Under the pieces are notes generated by a model that did no database searches, was not told the DNA's origin, and was given only the letters and a program-made list of their open reading frames with translations. Of a stretch of DNA of 64,000 bases, positions 1 through 12,927 are shown piece by piece. Each line of letters starts with the position of its first letter. The stretch's first letter is position 1. Both the position numbers and the translations under genes were made by a program. Source of the DNA: Pseudomonas sp. SJZ079 (lineage in GTDB: Bacteria > Pseudomonadota > Gammaproteobacteria > Pseudomonadales > Pseudomonadaceae); the NCBI RefSeq assembly GCF_007993865.1, contig NZ_VIUH01000017.1:48900-112899 (forward strand), read 5' to 3'.

Positions 1-2
1 GC

Positions 3-1277
3 GGTGTAATCGGTACAGTCAGTGCTTACTACCTGGCGCGCCAGGGCTTTGAAGTGGTGGTGGTCGACCGCCAGCCAGCCGTGGCCCAGGAAACCAGCTT
101 CGGCAACGCCGGTCAGGTCTCTCCCGGCTACGCCTCGCCTTGGGCCGCCCCTGGGGTTCCGCTGAAAGCCATCAAGTGGCTGCTGCAAAAGCACGCGCCG
201 CTGGCGATCAAGGCTACCGCCGATATCGACCAGTACCTGTGGATGGCGCAGATGCTGCGCAACTGCACCGCCAGCCGCTACGCGGTGAACAAGGAGCGCA
301 TGGTGCGTCTGTCCGAATACAGCCGCGATTGCCTCGACGAGCTGCGCAAAGAGACCGGCATCAGCTATGAAGGTCGCACCCTGGGCACCACCCAACTGTT
401 CCGCACCCAGGCCCAGGTGGACAACGCCGCCAAGGACATCGCCGTGCTGCAGCAATCCGGCGTGCCGTTCGAGCTGCTCGACCGCGACGGCATCGCCCGC
501 GCCGAGCCGGCCCTGGCCGGGGTCAAGCACAAGCTGGCCGGCGCCCTGCGCTTGCCCAACGACCAGACCGGCGACTGCCAGATGTTCACCCGCAAGCTGG
601 CCGAAATGGCGCAGCAGATGGGCGTCGAGTTCCGCTTTGGCCAGCAGATCGAGCGCCTGGATGCCGTCGGCGACCGGATCAACGGCGTGTGGATCGACGG
701 TAAGCTGGAAACCGCCGACCGCTACGTACTCGCCCTCGGCAGCTACAGCCCGCAGCTGCTCAAGCCGCTGGGCGTGCGTGCGCCGGTGTACCCGCTCAAG
801 GGCTACTCGCTGACCGTGCCGATCACCAACCCGGATATGGCGCCGACTTCGACCATTCTCGACGAAACCTACAAGGTCGCCATCACCCGTTTCGACCAAC
901 GCATCCGCGTCGGCGGCATGGCCGAAATCGCCGGTTTCGATTTGAGCCTCAACCCGCGCCGGCGCGAGACCCTGGAAATGATCGTCGGCGATCTCTATCC
1001 GCAAGGTGGCGACCTCAGCCAGGTGGATTTCTGGACCGGCCTGCGCCCGGCGACCCCGGACGGTACGCCGATCGTCGGTGCCACCGGCTTGCGCAATCTG
1101 TTCCTGAACACCGGCCACGGTACATTGGGCTGGACCATGGCCTGTGGCTCCGGCCGCTTCCTCGCCGATCTGATGGCCAACAAGCGCCCGCAGATCAGCG
1201 CCGAAGGCCTGGGTATTTCCCGTTATAGTCGCGCCAAGGAGACCGCCAAGCATGTCAGTCCAGCGCCTGCGCACTGA
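3..1277 (+). CDS. dadA: D-amino acid dehydrogenase small subunit (5'-truncated by the window edge)
   Basis: FAD-dependent membrane-associated oxidation of D-amino acids, chiefly D-alanine, to the 2-oxo acid and ammonia, feeding electrons to the respiratory chain. The reading frame is open to the left edge. About 424 residues are visible and the family is about 432 long, so only a few N-terminal residues are missing; the visible start is the second half of the Rossmann FAD-binding motif ([15 protein letters not shown]). The DAO-family C-terminus is present ([16 protein letters not shown], then [16 protein letters not shown]). It is the first gene of a dadA-ridA-dadX set and overlaps the next gene by 26 bp, which implies translational coupling. 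The promoter lies outside the window. Confidence 0.95.
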   Translation, partial: GVIGTVSAYYLARQGFEVVVVDRQPAVAQETSFGNAGQVSPGYASPWAAPGVPLKAIKWLLQKHAPLAIKATADIDQYLWMAQMLRNCTASRYAVNKERMVRLSEYSRDCLDELRKETGISYEGRTLGTTQLFRTQAQVDNAAKDIAVLQQSGVPFELLDRDGIARAEPALAGVKHKLAGALRLPNDQTGDCQMFTRKLAEMAQQMGVEFRFGQQIERLDAVGDRINGVWIDGKLETADRYVLALGSYSPQLLKPLGVRAPVYPLKGYSLTVPITNPDMAPTSTILDETYKVAITRFDQRIRVGGMAEIAGFDLSLNPRRRETLEMIVGDLYPQGGDLSQVDFWTGLRPATPDGTPIVGATGLRNLFLNTGHGTLGWTMACGSGRFLADLMANKRPQISAEGLGISRYSRAKETAKHVSPAPAH

Positions 1278-1605
1278 AGCGCGTTACAGCGAAATCAACA
1301 TCCACCGGGGTGTCGTCCATCTGGCCGGGCAACTGGCGGATGATTTCACTGGCGATATCGTCCAGCAGACCCGCGAGACGCTGGCCAATACCGAGCTGAT
1401 GCTCGCCGAGGCCGGCACCGACAAGAGCCGGATCCTCTCGGTGACCATCTACCTCAAGGACATGGCGCGCGATTATGCCGGCCTCAACCAGGTGTGGGAC
1501 GCCTGGGTGAGCACAGGCACGGCGCCGGCGCGCATCTGTGTCGAGGCGAAGATGTACAAGCCCGAAGTGCTGGTGGAAATGATGGTGGTGGCGGCACAAC
1601 CCTGA
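1252..1605 (+). CDS. RidA/YjgF/Rid-family protein (probable imine/enamine deaminase)
   Basis: A 117-residue protein of the RidA superfamily, which hydrolyses reactive enamine/imine intermediates released by PLP- and flavin-dependent amino acid enzymes. The substrate-carboxylate Arg of active Rid proteins is present ([11 protein letters not shown], about residue 94). The start inside dadA is supported by AAGGAG about 10 nt upstream. Its place between a D-amino acid dehydrogenase, whose direct product is an imino acid, and an alanine racemase suggests it clears 2-iminopropanoate made by DadA. That role is inferred from context. Confidence 0.9.
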   Translation: MSVQRLRTEARYSEINIHRGVVHLAGQLADDFTGDIVQQTRETLANTELMLAEAGTDKSRILSVTIYLKDMARDYAGLNQVWDAWVSTGTAPARICVEAKMYKPEVLVEMMVVAAQP

Positions 1606-1611
1606 TTTTTT

Positions 1612-1640
1612 TCGGCCTGGCAGTGCCAGGCTTTTTTATA
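1612..1640 (+). terminator. Rho-independent-like hairpin between ridA-like gene and dadX
   Basis: GCCTGG (1615-1620), a CAGTG loop and CCAGGC (1626-1631), followed by six T. It sits 6 nt after the ridA-like stop and 26 nt before dadX. It may attenuate rather than end transcription, because dadX is normally co-transcribed with dadA. Confidence 0.6.
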
Positions 1641-1662
1641 TCACTCGCTAGAAGTCCGAATT

Positions 1663-2751
1663 ATGCGCCCAGCCCGTGCCCTGATCGATATGCAAGCCCT
1701 GCGTCAGAATTACCGCCTGGCCCGTGAGGTGACCGGCGCCAAGGCGCTGGCGGTGGTCAAGGCCGATGCCTACGGCCACGGTGCGGTGCGCTGTGCCCAG
1801 GCCTTGGCGGACGAGGCGGACGGCTTTGCCGTGGCCTGCATCGAGGAGGCGCTGCAACTGCGCGAAGCCGGTATTCGCGCGCCGATCCTGCTGCTGGAGG
1901 GCTTCTTCGAGGCCGAAGAGCTGGCGCTGATCGAGCAGCATGACTTCTGGTGCGTGGTGCATTCGATGTGGCAGGTGGACGCCATCGAGCGGGCCGCGCT
2001 GAGCAAGCCGCTGTGCGTCTGGCTCAAGCTGGATTCCGGCATGCATCGCGTCGGCCTGCACCCGGCCGAGTATCACGGGGCCCATCGTCGCCTGCTGGCC
2101 AGCGGCAAGGTGGCGAAAATCGTCTTGATGAGTCATTTCGCTCGCGCCGACGAGTTGGACTGCCCACGCAGCGCCGAGCAGGTCGCGCTGTTCGAGCAGG
2201 TTCGCCAAGGGCTGAGCGGCGAGGTCAGCCTGCGCAATTCGCCGGCGATTCTCGGTTGGCCGCAGCTGTTCCCGCAACAGCAGGCCAGCGATTGGGTGCG
2301 CCCCGGCATCATGCTGTATGGCGCCACGCCGTTCGATCAGGCCCAGGCCGTGGCGACCCAGTTGCAGCCGGTGATGACCCTGGAGTCGAAGATCATCGCT
2401 GTGCGTGAGTTGCCGGCCGGTGAGCCGGTGGGCTACGCCGCGCGCTTCATCACCGAGCGGCCGACCCGCGTCGGCGTGGTCGCCATGGGTTATGCCGACG
2501 GTTACCCACGGCATGCGCCGACCGGCACGCCGGTGGCGATCGACGGCCAGTTGAGTCGGCTGATCGGCCGGGTGTCGATGGACATGCTCACCGTCGATCT
2601 CAGCGATCTAGCGCACGCGGGCCTGGGCAGCCGGGTCGAGTTATGGGGCAAGCAGGTGCTGGCCAGCGCTGTGGCCGCCCGTGCCGAGACCATTCCGTAC
2701 CAGCTGTTCTGCAACCTGCGCCGGGTGCAGAGCGTCTATCTCGGGAGTTGA
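1663..2751 (+). CDS. dadX: Alanine racemase, catabolic type
   Basis: PLP-dependent interconversion of L- and D-alanine. It supplies D-alanine to DadA for catabolism and can also support cell wall synthesis. The 362-residue length is normal. The PLP-lysine motif [11 protein letters not shown] places Lys at about residue 33, and the GYADGYPR motif and IGRVSMDM segment are typical of the second half. Linkage to dadA argues for dadX rather than the biosynthetic alr. Confidence 0.95.
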   Translation: MRPARALIDMQALRQNYRLAREVTGAKALAVVKADAYGHGAVRCAQALADEADGFAVACIEEALQLREAGIRAPILLLEGFFEAEELALIEQHDFWCVVHSMWQVDAIERAALSKPLCVWLKLDSGMHRVGLHPAEYHGAHRRLLASGKVAKIVLMSHFARADELDCPRSAEQVALFEQVRQGLSGEVSLRNSPAILGWPQLFPQQQASDWVRPGIMLYGATPFDQAQAVATQLQPVMTLESKIIAVRELPAGEPVGYAARFITERPTRVGVVAMGYADGYPRHAPTGTPVAIDGQLSRLIGRVSMDMLTVDLSDLAHAGLGSRVELWGKQVLASAVAARAETIPYQLFCNLRRVQSVYLGS

Positions 2752-2853
2752 GTCAGCGCCTGGAGGGGGTTGTGAACGCAGGTGTTGTAAATACTGAACA
2801 CTGTTGCGATGATGCGGACTCTTTTCCGTATCTTCCCGAGGGGGACTCCAGCA

Positions 2854-3402
2854 TTGGACGTCGGTATTCGACTGCAATCCATTCGCAAGCTCAAAGGTCT
2901 GTCGCAGCGTGAACTCGCCAAGCGTGCAGGGGTGACCAACAGCACCATATCGATGATCGAGAAAAACAGCGTCAGCCCCTCGATCAGTTCGTTGAAAAAG
3001 GTGTTGGCGGGTATTCCCATGTCCCTGGTGGAGTTCTTCTCGCAGGAGTCAGAGCAGGACAATCACACCCAGGTGGTGTTCCGGGCATCCGAACTCACCG
3101 ATATCCACAGTGGCGCGATCAGTATGAAGCTGGTGGGCAAGACCCATCCGAATCGCGCCCTCACCGTGCTCGACGAAACCTACCCGATCGGTTCCGATAC
3201 CGGTGACGACATGTACACCCATGAGGGTGAAGAAAGCGGTGTGCTAGTGGAAGGGCGCCTTGAGCTGACCGTCGGCGAGGAGGTGTTCATTCTCGAGCCG
3301 GGCGACAGTTATTACTTCGAGAGCAGCAAGCCGCACCGCTTCCGCAATCCGTTCGACCAGCCGGCGCGGCTGATCAGCGCCACCACACCGGCGAATTTTT
3401 AA
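2854..3402 (+). CDS. pauR: XRE-cupin transcriptional regulator, PauR-like (polyamine catabolism)
   Basis: A 182-residue repressor with an N-terminal helix-turn-helix (about residues 5-58, LSQRELAKRAGVTNSTISMI) and a C-terminal cupin (about 110-180, EESGVLVEGRLELTVG, then SYYFESSKPHRFRNP). Family members such as PauR of P. aeruginosa repress polyamine catabolic genes and also lie next to the dad operon. I chose the TTG at 2854 because it follows a purine-rich GAGGGGGA and starts exactly at the conserved LDVGIRLQSIRKLKGLS. An in-frame ATG at 2809 would add 15 residues that do not look conserved. Confidence 0.9.
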   Translation: MDVGIRLQSIRKLKGLSQRELAKRAGVTNSTISMIEKNSVSPSISSLKKVLAGIPMSLVEFFSQESEQDNHTQVVFRASELTDIHSGAISMKLVGKTHPNRALTVLDETYPIGSDTGDDMYTHEGEESGVLVEGRLELTVGEEVFILEPGDSYYFESSKPHRFRNPFDQPARLISATTPANF

Positions 3403-3536
3403 GCGCTGAGTAAGCCGTTCGGCGAATAACCCTGCGACATTCTGGGTTGTTTCGGCCCGACGGGCTTCTCGTTATACTGTCGCCCGCTCGCGAAACCGTG
3501 GCCGCGGGCGTGACTAGCCACGATGAGGGTGTACGC

Positions 3537-3959
3537 GTGAATCTAATTAAGAAGATGCTGGTAGCACCGGCTGCCGTGTTGGCTCTGTGGGCAGCGACTG
3601 CTCAGGCCACGACCAACGAGGCGATTGCCGAGCGCTTGAAGCCGGTTGGCGAAGTCTGTGTGATGGGCGAGGAGTGCAAGGGCGTCGGCGCGGTTGCCGC
3701 GGTCAGTGGTGGCGGTGCGCGCACTGGCGACGACATCATTGCCAAGCACTGCGGCGCTTGCCACAGCTCGGGCGTTCTGGGTGCGCCGAAGATCGGCGAC
3801 ACTGCAGCTTGGAAGGCCCGCGCGGAAAAAGAAGGCGGCCTCGACGGGTTGTTGGCCAAGGCCATTTCCGGCATCAATTCCATGCCGCCGAAAGGCACCT
3901 GCGCGGACTGCACGGATGACGAGCTGCATGCCGCGATCGAAAAGATGTCGGGTCTGTAA
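3537..3959 (+). CDS. cycB: Cytochrome c5 (periplasmic monoheme c-type)
   Basis: A 140-residue precursor with a Sec signal peptide (MNLIKKMLVAPAAVLALWA, cleavage after AQA at about residue 24). The mature part has the heme-binding motif CGACH (residues 72-76) and the axial Met in NSMPPKG (about 116). The CADC pair (122/125) is the disulfide typical of cytochrome c5, and a further Cys pair lies at 41 and 47. It is a periplasmic electron carrier. The GTG start at 3537 is preceded by GAGG and begins the signal peptide; the in-frame upstream ATG at 3447 would add 30 residues that do not resemble a signal sequence. Confidence 0.93.
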   Translation: MNLIKKMLVAPAAVLALWAATAQATTNEAIAERLKPVGEVCVMGEECKGVGAVAAVSGGGARTGDDIIAKHCGACHSSGVLGAPKIGDTAAWKARAEKEGGLDGLLAKAISGINSMPPKGTCADCTDDELHAAIEKMSGL

Positions 3960-3977
3960 GCTGACCGCGCAGTGATA

Positions 3978-4001
3978 GAGCCGCCTTCGGGCGGCTTTTT
4001 G
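3978..4001 (+). terminator. Rho-independent terminator of the cytochrome c5 gene
   Basis: GCCGCC-TTCG-GGCGGC hairpin (3980-3995) with a stable UUCG-type loop, followed by five T. Confidence 0.85.
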
Positions 4002-4083
4002 CTATGTGGGGCCGGCAGTGCAGCAAAACCGCGTGCCGCGCAGTCCAACCTGACATCGCAGGGATGTCGTCAGGAGTAGCCAG

Positions 4084-7082
<2,999 letters not shown>

Positions 7083-7091
<9 letters not shown>

Positions 7092-9092
7092 CAGCATGGC
7101 GCGCATGTTGGCCAGCGCCGAGTTGCCGGTGGCGGCCTTGACCTCGGGGGGCGCGTCGTCCTGGCCTTCCCAGACCAGGTCTTCGGGCGGCAATTCGTCG
7201 AGAAATCGGCTCGGCGAGCATTCGATGATTTCGCCGTATTGCTTGCGCTTGGCGGCGAAGGTCATGGTCAGGTTGCGCTTGGCGCGGGTGATGCCGACGT
7301 AGGCCAGGCGGCGCTCTTCCTCGACCGTGTCGGCTTCGATGCTGGAGCGGTGCGGGAGGATCTCTTCCTCCACGCCGAGGATGTACACCGAGGGGTATTC
7401 CAGGCCCTTGGAGGCGTGCAGGGTCATCATCTGCACGCCTTCGGCGCCGTCTTCTTCCTCCTGTTGGCGTTCCAGCATGTCGCGTAATACCAGCTTGCCG
7501 ATGGCGTCCTCGATGGTCATGTCGCCGTCTTCGTCGCGCTCCAGGGTGTTCTTCAGCGCCTCGACCAGGAACCAGACGTTGCCCATGCGCGCATCGGCGA
7601 CCTTGTCGTTGGAGGCGTTCTGTCGCAGCCAGTTCTCGTAATCGATGTCCATCACCATGCTACGAATCGCGGCGATCGGGTCGTTCTGTGCGCACTCCTG
7701 ACGCACCCGGTCCATCCAGCGGGTAAAGCGCGCCAGGCGTTCGGTGAAGCGACTGTCGAGGTGCTCGCCGAGGCCGATTTCGCCGGCGGCGGCGTACATG
7801 CTGATCTTGCGCTCGGTGGCGTAGTTGCCGAGCTTTTCCAGGGTGGTCGAGCCGATCTCGCGGCGCGGCACGTTGATCACCCGCAGGAAGGCGTTGTCGT
7901 CGTCCGGATTGACCAGCAGGCGGAAGTAGCTCATCAGATCCTTCACCTCCTGACGGGCGAAGAAGCTGGTGCCGCCGCTCAGGCGATAGGGAATCTGGTG
8001 GTGCTGCAGCTTGAGCTCCATCAGCTTGGCCTGGTAGTTGCCGCGATAGAGAATCGCGTAGTCGCTGTAGGGCCGTTCGGTGCGCAGGTGCTCGGTGAGG
8101 ATCTCCAGGGCCACCCGCTCGCATTCGGCGTCCTCGTTGCGGCAGCGGATCACGCGGATTTCGTCGCCCATGCCCATCTCGCTCCACAGCTGTTTCTCGA
8201 AGGCATGCGGGTTGTTGGCGATCAGTACGTTGGCGCACTTGAGGATGCGGCTGGTGGAGCGGTAGTTCTGCTCCAGCATCACCACCTTCAGCGAGGGGTA
8301 GTCCTCCTTCAGCAGCATCAGGTTTTCCGGGCGGGCGCCACGCCAGGCGTAGATCGACTGGTCGTCGTCGCCGACCACGGTGAACTGGTTGCGCATGCCC
8401 ACCAGCAGCTTGACCAGCAGGTACTGGCTGGCGTTGGTGTCCTGGTATTCGTCGACCAGCAGGTAGCGGATGCGGTTCTGCCATTTTTCCAGGATGTCCG
8501 GGTGTTCCTGGAACAGCTTCACCGGCATCAGGATCAGGTCGTCGAAATCCACCGCGTTGTAGGCCTTGAGGGTGCGCTGGTAGTGCAGGTAGACGATGGC
8601 GGCGGTCTGTTCCTTGGGGTTGCGCGACTCGCTCAGGGCCTGGTCGGGCAGGATCAGCTCGTTCTTCCAGCTGCCGATGTAGTTCTTCACTTCATCGATG
8701 CCGTCGTCGCCGGCATATTCCTTCTGCATGATGTCGCTGAGCAGCGCCTTGATATCGCCCTCGTCGAAGATCGAGAAGCCCGGCTTGTAGCCCAGCGCCG
8801 CATATTCCTTGCGGATGATGTTCATGCCCAGGTTGTGGAAGGTCGACACCGTCAGGCCGCGCGCCTCGGCGCCCTTGAGCAGGCTGCCGACCCGTTCCTT
8901 CATCTCGCGCGCGGCCTTGTTGGTGAAGGTCATGGCGACGATGTGACGGGCCTGGATGCCGCAGTTTTGCACCAGGTGGGCGATCTTGCGCGTGATCACG
9001 CTGGTCTTGCCGGAGCCTGCGCCGGCGAGCACCAAAAGAGGGCCGCCGACGTAGTTCACGGCTTCCTGCTGCCGGGGATTGAGTCGGGACAT
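7083..9092 (-). CDS. rep: ATP-dependent DNA helicase Rep (UvrD/Rep, superfamily 1)
   Basis: A 3'-5' DNA helicase that helps replication forks pass protein and transcription barriers and restart. The 669-residue length is normal for Rep. Motifs in order: Q-motif LNPRQQEAV, Walker A LAGAGSGKT (about 22-30), motif Ia AMTFTNKAAREM, Walker B LLVDEYQDTN, motif III VVGDDDQSIYAWRGA, motif IV LEQNYRSTSRIL, motif V MTLHASKGLEYP and motif VI RRLAYVGITRAK. Its 3' end lies in the last unit of the tandem repeat. Confidence 0.97.
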
Positions 9093-9268
9093 GCTGAAAT
9101 CAACTGGGGAAAAAGGCCGGAGATTCTATCAGGGTTGCACCCCGGAGCAGGACGAGCCTGCGATGATCGGCAGATAAGCGGCGCTATACAAAAAAATTCT
9201 CGTCATGTATTAGATAAGTGCGTCTATAACTTAAAGTAATTTATTAGAAGACGAGCTGTGGAGGTCGT

Positions 9269-10930
9269 GTGTTCCGCCAAGCCGATGTCTCGCGACTGCT
9301 TATTCTGGCAACCGACCCCGACTGGGTGAGGGTGCTGGATAAGCTGTTGGCCGAGCAGCCGGAACCGGTTTGGTTATGTGTCGCCAGCAGCTGGAACGAT
9401 GCCCCGCGAATGTTTCGCGAGGAGTTGCCCGATCTGCTGTTTGCCACCCCCGAGTGCCTGCCCGCCGCCGGTCAGTGCCCGTTGTCGCCGATCCTGCTGC
9501 TCGACACGGCGCCGGCCCGGTTACCGGCCGATATCGACGACTGGCTGGCGCGCGACAGCCTGAACGCCGAGGTGCTGCAGCGTTGCATGCATTACCGGCA
9601 GCAACTCTTGGCCCTTCAGTACCTGGCGACCCAGGATTCGCTGACCGGCATCGTCAATCGCCAGGGCTTCCAGGCGCAGTTGCAGCAGCGTCTGCAGGTG
9701 AAGCGTGGCCGCGGCCTGCTGCTGGGCTATCTGGACCTGGATAACTTCAAGCATGCCAATGACAGCCTCGGGCATCGGGCCGGCGACGAGCTGATCCAGC
9801 AGGTGGTCGAGCGACTGCAACAGGTGCTCGAACCGCAGGATCTGCTGGGCCGCATCGGCAGTGACGAATTCGCCCTGTTGCTGGATGTCAGCGCTGCGCC
9901 GACGCGGATCGAGGTCCTGCAACAGGCCCTGCTGGATGCGCTGGCCGAGCCCTACTGGATTCAGGGTGAGAGTCTGTCGCTGGGTTGCAGCCTGGGCCTG
10001 GCCTACAGCCGTGCCGGCGAGGACGCCGATGCACTGCTGTGGCACGCCCACGTCGCCATGCAGCAGGCCAAGAGCCGCCAAGGCTGCACCTGTCATCTCT
10101 ATGATCAGCGCATCTCCAGCGAGGTACGGAGTCTGGTCGACCTGGAAGGCGAGTTGCGCCGCGCCTTGCGCCGTGACGAGCTGGAGCTGCATTACCAGCC
10201 GCGTCTGGACTTGGCCAGTGGTGAGGTCGTCGGCCTCGAAGGGCTAGTGCGCTGGCGTCACCCGCACCGGGGCCTGCTCTATCCCCTGGACTTCATCCCC
10301 TTGGCCGAGCAGTGCGGGCTGATCGTGCCCCTCGGTTACTGGGTCATCGCCCGAGCCCTGGAGGACGCGCGCTGGCTGAGCGAGCGCGGCCTGACCCTGC
10401 ATATGGCGATCAACCTGTCCTTCAGCCAGTTTCAGGACAGCCAGTTGCTGCCCACCGTGCAGCGACTGATTGCCGGTTCCGGGGTCGACGCCCGCTGGCT
10501 GGAGTTCGAGCTCACCGAAACCGCGGTGATGCAGCGCAGTGAATATGTGCTGGACACCATGCAGGTGCTCGGCGAACTGGGCGTGCGCTTCGCCCTGGAT
10601 GACTTTGGCACCGGCTTCTCTTCCTTCGTGCATATCGCCAGTCTGCCGATCGCCTTGCTCAAGCTGGACAAGAGCTTCGTTTCCGGCATGCACGTGCGGC
10701 CGGATCAAAGTCGACTGGTCAACGCCATGATCAACCTGGCGCGCAACCTGGGCCTGGAAGTGGTGGCCGAGGGCGTGGAGACGCAGGCCGAGCTGGAGAT
10801 GCTCGAGCGGTTCGGCTGCGACCAGGTGCAGGGTTATTTGATCAGCAAGGCCTTGCCACTGCGCGAGCTGGAGCGTTTTCTAGCCCTGCGGCAGAGCCAC
10901 CCAGCTGTCCTGGCCACGGCGTTGAATTAG
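9269..10930 (+). CDS. GGDEF-EAL protein with degenerate receiver-like N-terminus (first of a tandem pair)
   Basis: A 553-residue putative cyclic-di-GMP phosphodiesterase. The N-terminal ~120 residues look like a response-regulator fold without a phospho-acceptor Asp. The GGDEF domain follows (about 125-290); its signature is GSDEF and it lacks an upstream RxxD inhibitory site, so cyclase activity is doubtful. The EAL domain (about 300-540) keeps the expected catalytic residues in MAINLSF, ELTETAV, LDDFGTGFSS, KLDKSF, AEGVET and CDQVQGY. Its first motif reads EGL instead of EAL, with the metal-binding Glu retained. GTG start after GGAGG. No transmembrane segment is seen, so it is likely cytoplasmic. 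Confidence 0.88.
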   Translation: MFRQADVSRLLILATDPDWVRVLDKLLAEQPEPVWLCVASSWNDAPRMFREELPDLLFATPECLPAAGQCPLSPILLLDTAPARLPADIDDWLARDSLNAEVLQRCMHYRQQLLALQYLATQDSLTGIVNRQGFQAQLQQRLQVKRGRGLLLGYLDLDNFKHANDSLGHRAGDELIQQVVERLQQVLEPQDLLGRIGSDEFALLLDVSAAPTRIEVLQQALLDALAEPYWIQGESLSLGCSLGLAYSRAGEDADALLWHAHVAMQQAKSRQGCTCHLYDQRISSEVRSLVDLEGELRRALRRDELELHYQPRLDLASGEVVGLEGLVRWRHPHRGLLYPLDFIPLAEQCGLIVPLGYWVIARALEDARWLSERGLTLHMAINLSFSQFQDSQLLPTVQRLIAGSGVDARWLEFELTETAVMQRSEYVLDTMQVLGELGVRFALDDFGTGFSSFVHIASLPIALLKLDKSFVSGMHVRPDQSRLVNAMINLARNLGLEVVAEGVETQAELEMLERFGCDQVQGYLISKALPLRELERFLALRQSHPAVLATALN

Positions 10931-11223
10931 CTCTAAATCGGCACTTACAGGTCGTTTTCGGGTGTTCTGTCGAGGAAATATCCTCCCCCGCATGATGTCG
11001 CTCACAGGATGCGCCGAACGCGCTGGTCAGCAGGCTCGGCACTTGCTTAATTGGGCGACGATTTAGGCTCAGCTCGCGATGTTCGGCGAATGACGCTTGC
11101 AGTCGTTAGCCAGAGCCCTCGCGCGGAGACGCGCACGCAGACGCAAGAGGTACCCGCGGGTGCTCGCTGCCGTCTCGCGGACAAGGGGCCGGCCTGTATT
11201 GACCATGACCACGGGGAGGTCGC

Positions 11224-12897
11224 TTGTCCGCGCCGCTAAAACCTTTGCGCCTGTTGCTGCTGGCCGACGATCCGGTTTGGCTAAAACTGTTGCAACAGCA
11301 CCTGGCGAGCCTGGACGGCGGCCTGTCGCTGATCACCGCACCTTCCTGGGCGGTCGCCAGCAGCCTGTTCGATAGCCCGAACAATGCCGTGCTGCTGAGC
11401 ACCCCGCAGCACCTGCCTGTGCACGGCAGCTGTGCCTTGCCGACGATCCTGCTGCTGGAGCAGGAGCCCGTCGAGCCGCCGCCCGGGGTCAGCGACTGGC
11501 TGGTACGCGATCAGCTGTCCGCCGATCTGCTGCGCCGTTGCCTGCGCTATGCACGGGAGCAAGGTCGGCTGAAAGAGACCCTGCAGCGCCTGGCCGAACA
11601 GGACGTGCTGACCGGCATCGCCAACCGTCAGGGCTTCCAGACCCTGTTGGCCGCGCGCCTGGCCGAATGCAGTGGGCAGGGACTGACCCTCGGCCATCTC
11701 GATCTGGACAACTTTCGCCTGGCCAACGATGCCCTCGGTTACCAGGCCGGCGATCGCTTGATTCTGCAGGTGGTGGCTCGGCTCAAGGGGGTATTGCAAG
11801 AGGGCGACCTGCTCGCCCGTCTGGGCAGCGATGAGTTCGCTCTGCTGCTGGACACCCGACACGCGCCACGGCGCGTCGAGCAACTGGCCGAACGCATCGG
11901 CGAGGTGCTCAGCGAACCCTATTGGATCGATGGCGAAAGCCTGTTGCTCGGCAGCAGCCTGGGCCTGGCCCAGGCCAGGGAAGATGCGGGGGTCGATCCG
12001 CTGATGTGGCACGCGCATATCGCCATGCAGCAAGCCAAGAGCCAGCAGGGCTGCAGCTTCCATGTCTACGACGAGCGACTCAATCGTAGCGAACGCAGCC
12101 AAGCCGAGCTGGAGGGCGAGCTACGTCGGGCGCTACGCCGCGACGAGCTGGAATTGCACTATCAACCCAGGCTGTGCCTGCACAGTGGGCGCATCGTTGG
12201 GCTGGAGGCGCTGGTGCGCTGGCGCCATGGCGAGCGTGGGCTGCTGGCGCCGAATGCGTTCGTGCCGCTGGCCGAGGAAAGCGGGCTGATCGTGCCGCTC
12301 GGCTACTGGGTCATGTCCCGTGCCCTGCGCGACATGCAGTGGTTATCCGGGCGCGGCGTGCCGGCGTTGCACATGGCGATCAACCTGTCGTTTCGCCAGT
12401 TTCAGGACAGCCAGCTGGTGCCGACGCTCAGCCGTCTGATCGATGAGCGTGGCGTCGATGCCCGGTGGCTGGAGTTCGAGCTGACCGAAACGGCGGTGAT
12501 GCGCCGTAGCGATCAGGTACGCCAGACCATGCTGGCGCTCGGTCGCCTCGGTGTGCGCTTCTCCCTGGACGATTTCGGCACCGGTTTCTCCTCCTTCGTG
12601 CACCTGAACAACCTGCCAATCAGCCTGCTGAAGATCGACAAGAGCTTCGTCGGCGGCATGGGCGAGCGCCCGGAGGACTGCCAGTTGGTGCGGGCGATGA
12701 TCAACCTGGCGCACAACCTCGATCTGCATGTGGTCGCAGAGGGCGTGGAAAGCGCCGAGCAGCTGGCCTTGTTGCGCCAGTTCGGCTGCGACCAGGTGCA
12801 GGGCTATCTGATCAGCAAGGCGCTGCCGTTGCATGAATTGGCAGGTTTTCTGCTGTCGAGCCTGCGTCAGCCACAGCAGGGCCTGCCCAACCCGTAG
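11224..12897 (+). CDS. GGDEF-EAL protein, paralog of the upstream gene
   Basis: A 557-residue protein with the same architecture: receiver-like N-terminus beginning LRLLLLADDPVWLKLL (no Asp where the phosphorylated residue should be; the strand ends VLLSTP), GGDEF domain with GSDEF, and an EAL domain with an intact EALVRW plus NLSF, ELTETAV, DDFGTGFSS, KIDKSF and EGVES. Long stretches such as LRRALRRDELELHYQPRL are identical to the upstream copy, indicating tandem duplication. Start is TTG at 11224 behind GGGGAGG; I see no better start near this ribosome site. Likely a c-di-GMP phosphodiesterase controlling attachment or motility (family inference). Confidence 0.87.
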   Translation: MSAPLKPLRLLLLADDPVWLKLLQQHLASLDGGLSLITAPSWAVASSLFDSPNNAVLLSTPQHLPVHGSCALPTILLLEQEPVEPPPGVSDWLVRDQLSADLLRRCLRYAREQGRLKETLQRLAEQDVLTGIANRQGFQTLLAARLAECSGQGLTLGHLDLDNFRLANDALGYQAGDRLILQVVARLKGVLQEGDLLARLGSDEFALLLDTRHAPRRVEQLAERIGEVLSEPYWIDGESLLLGSSLGLAQAREDAGVDPLMWHAHIAMQQAKSQQGCSFHVYDERLNRSERSQAELEGELRRALRRDELELHYQPRLCLHSGRIVGLEALVRWRHGERGLLAPNAFVPLAEESGLIVPLGYWVMSRALRDMQWLSGRGVPALHMAINLSFRQFQDSQLVPTLSRLIDERGVDARWLEFELTETAVMRRSDQVRQTMLALGRLGVRFSLDDFGTGFSSFVHLNNLPISLLKIDKSFVGGMGERPEDCQLVRAMINLAHNLDLHVVAEGVESAEQLALLRQFGCDQVQGYLISKALPLHELAGFLLSSLRQPQQGLPNP

Positions 12898-12927
12898 GCT
12901 GGGGCAGGCGCATACGCTCAGCTCAGC

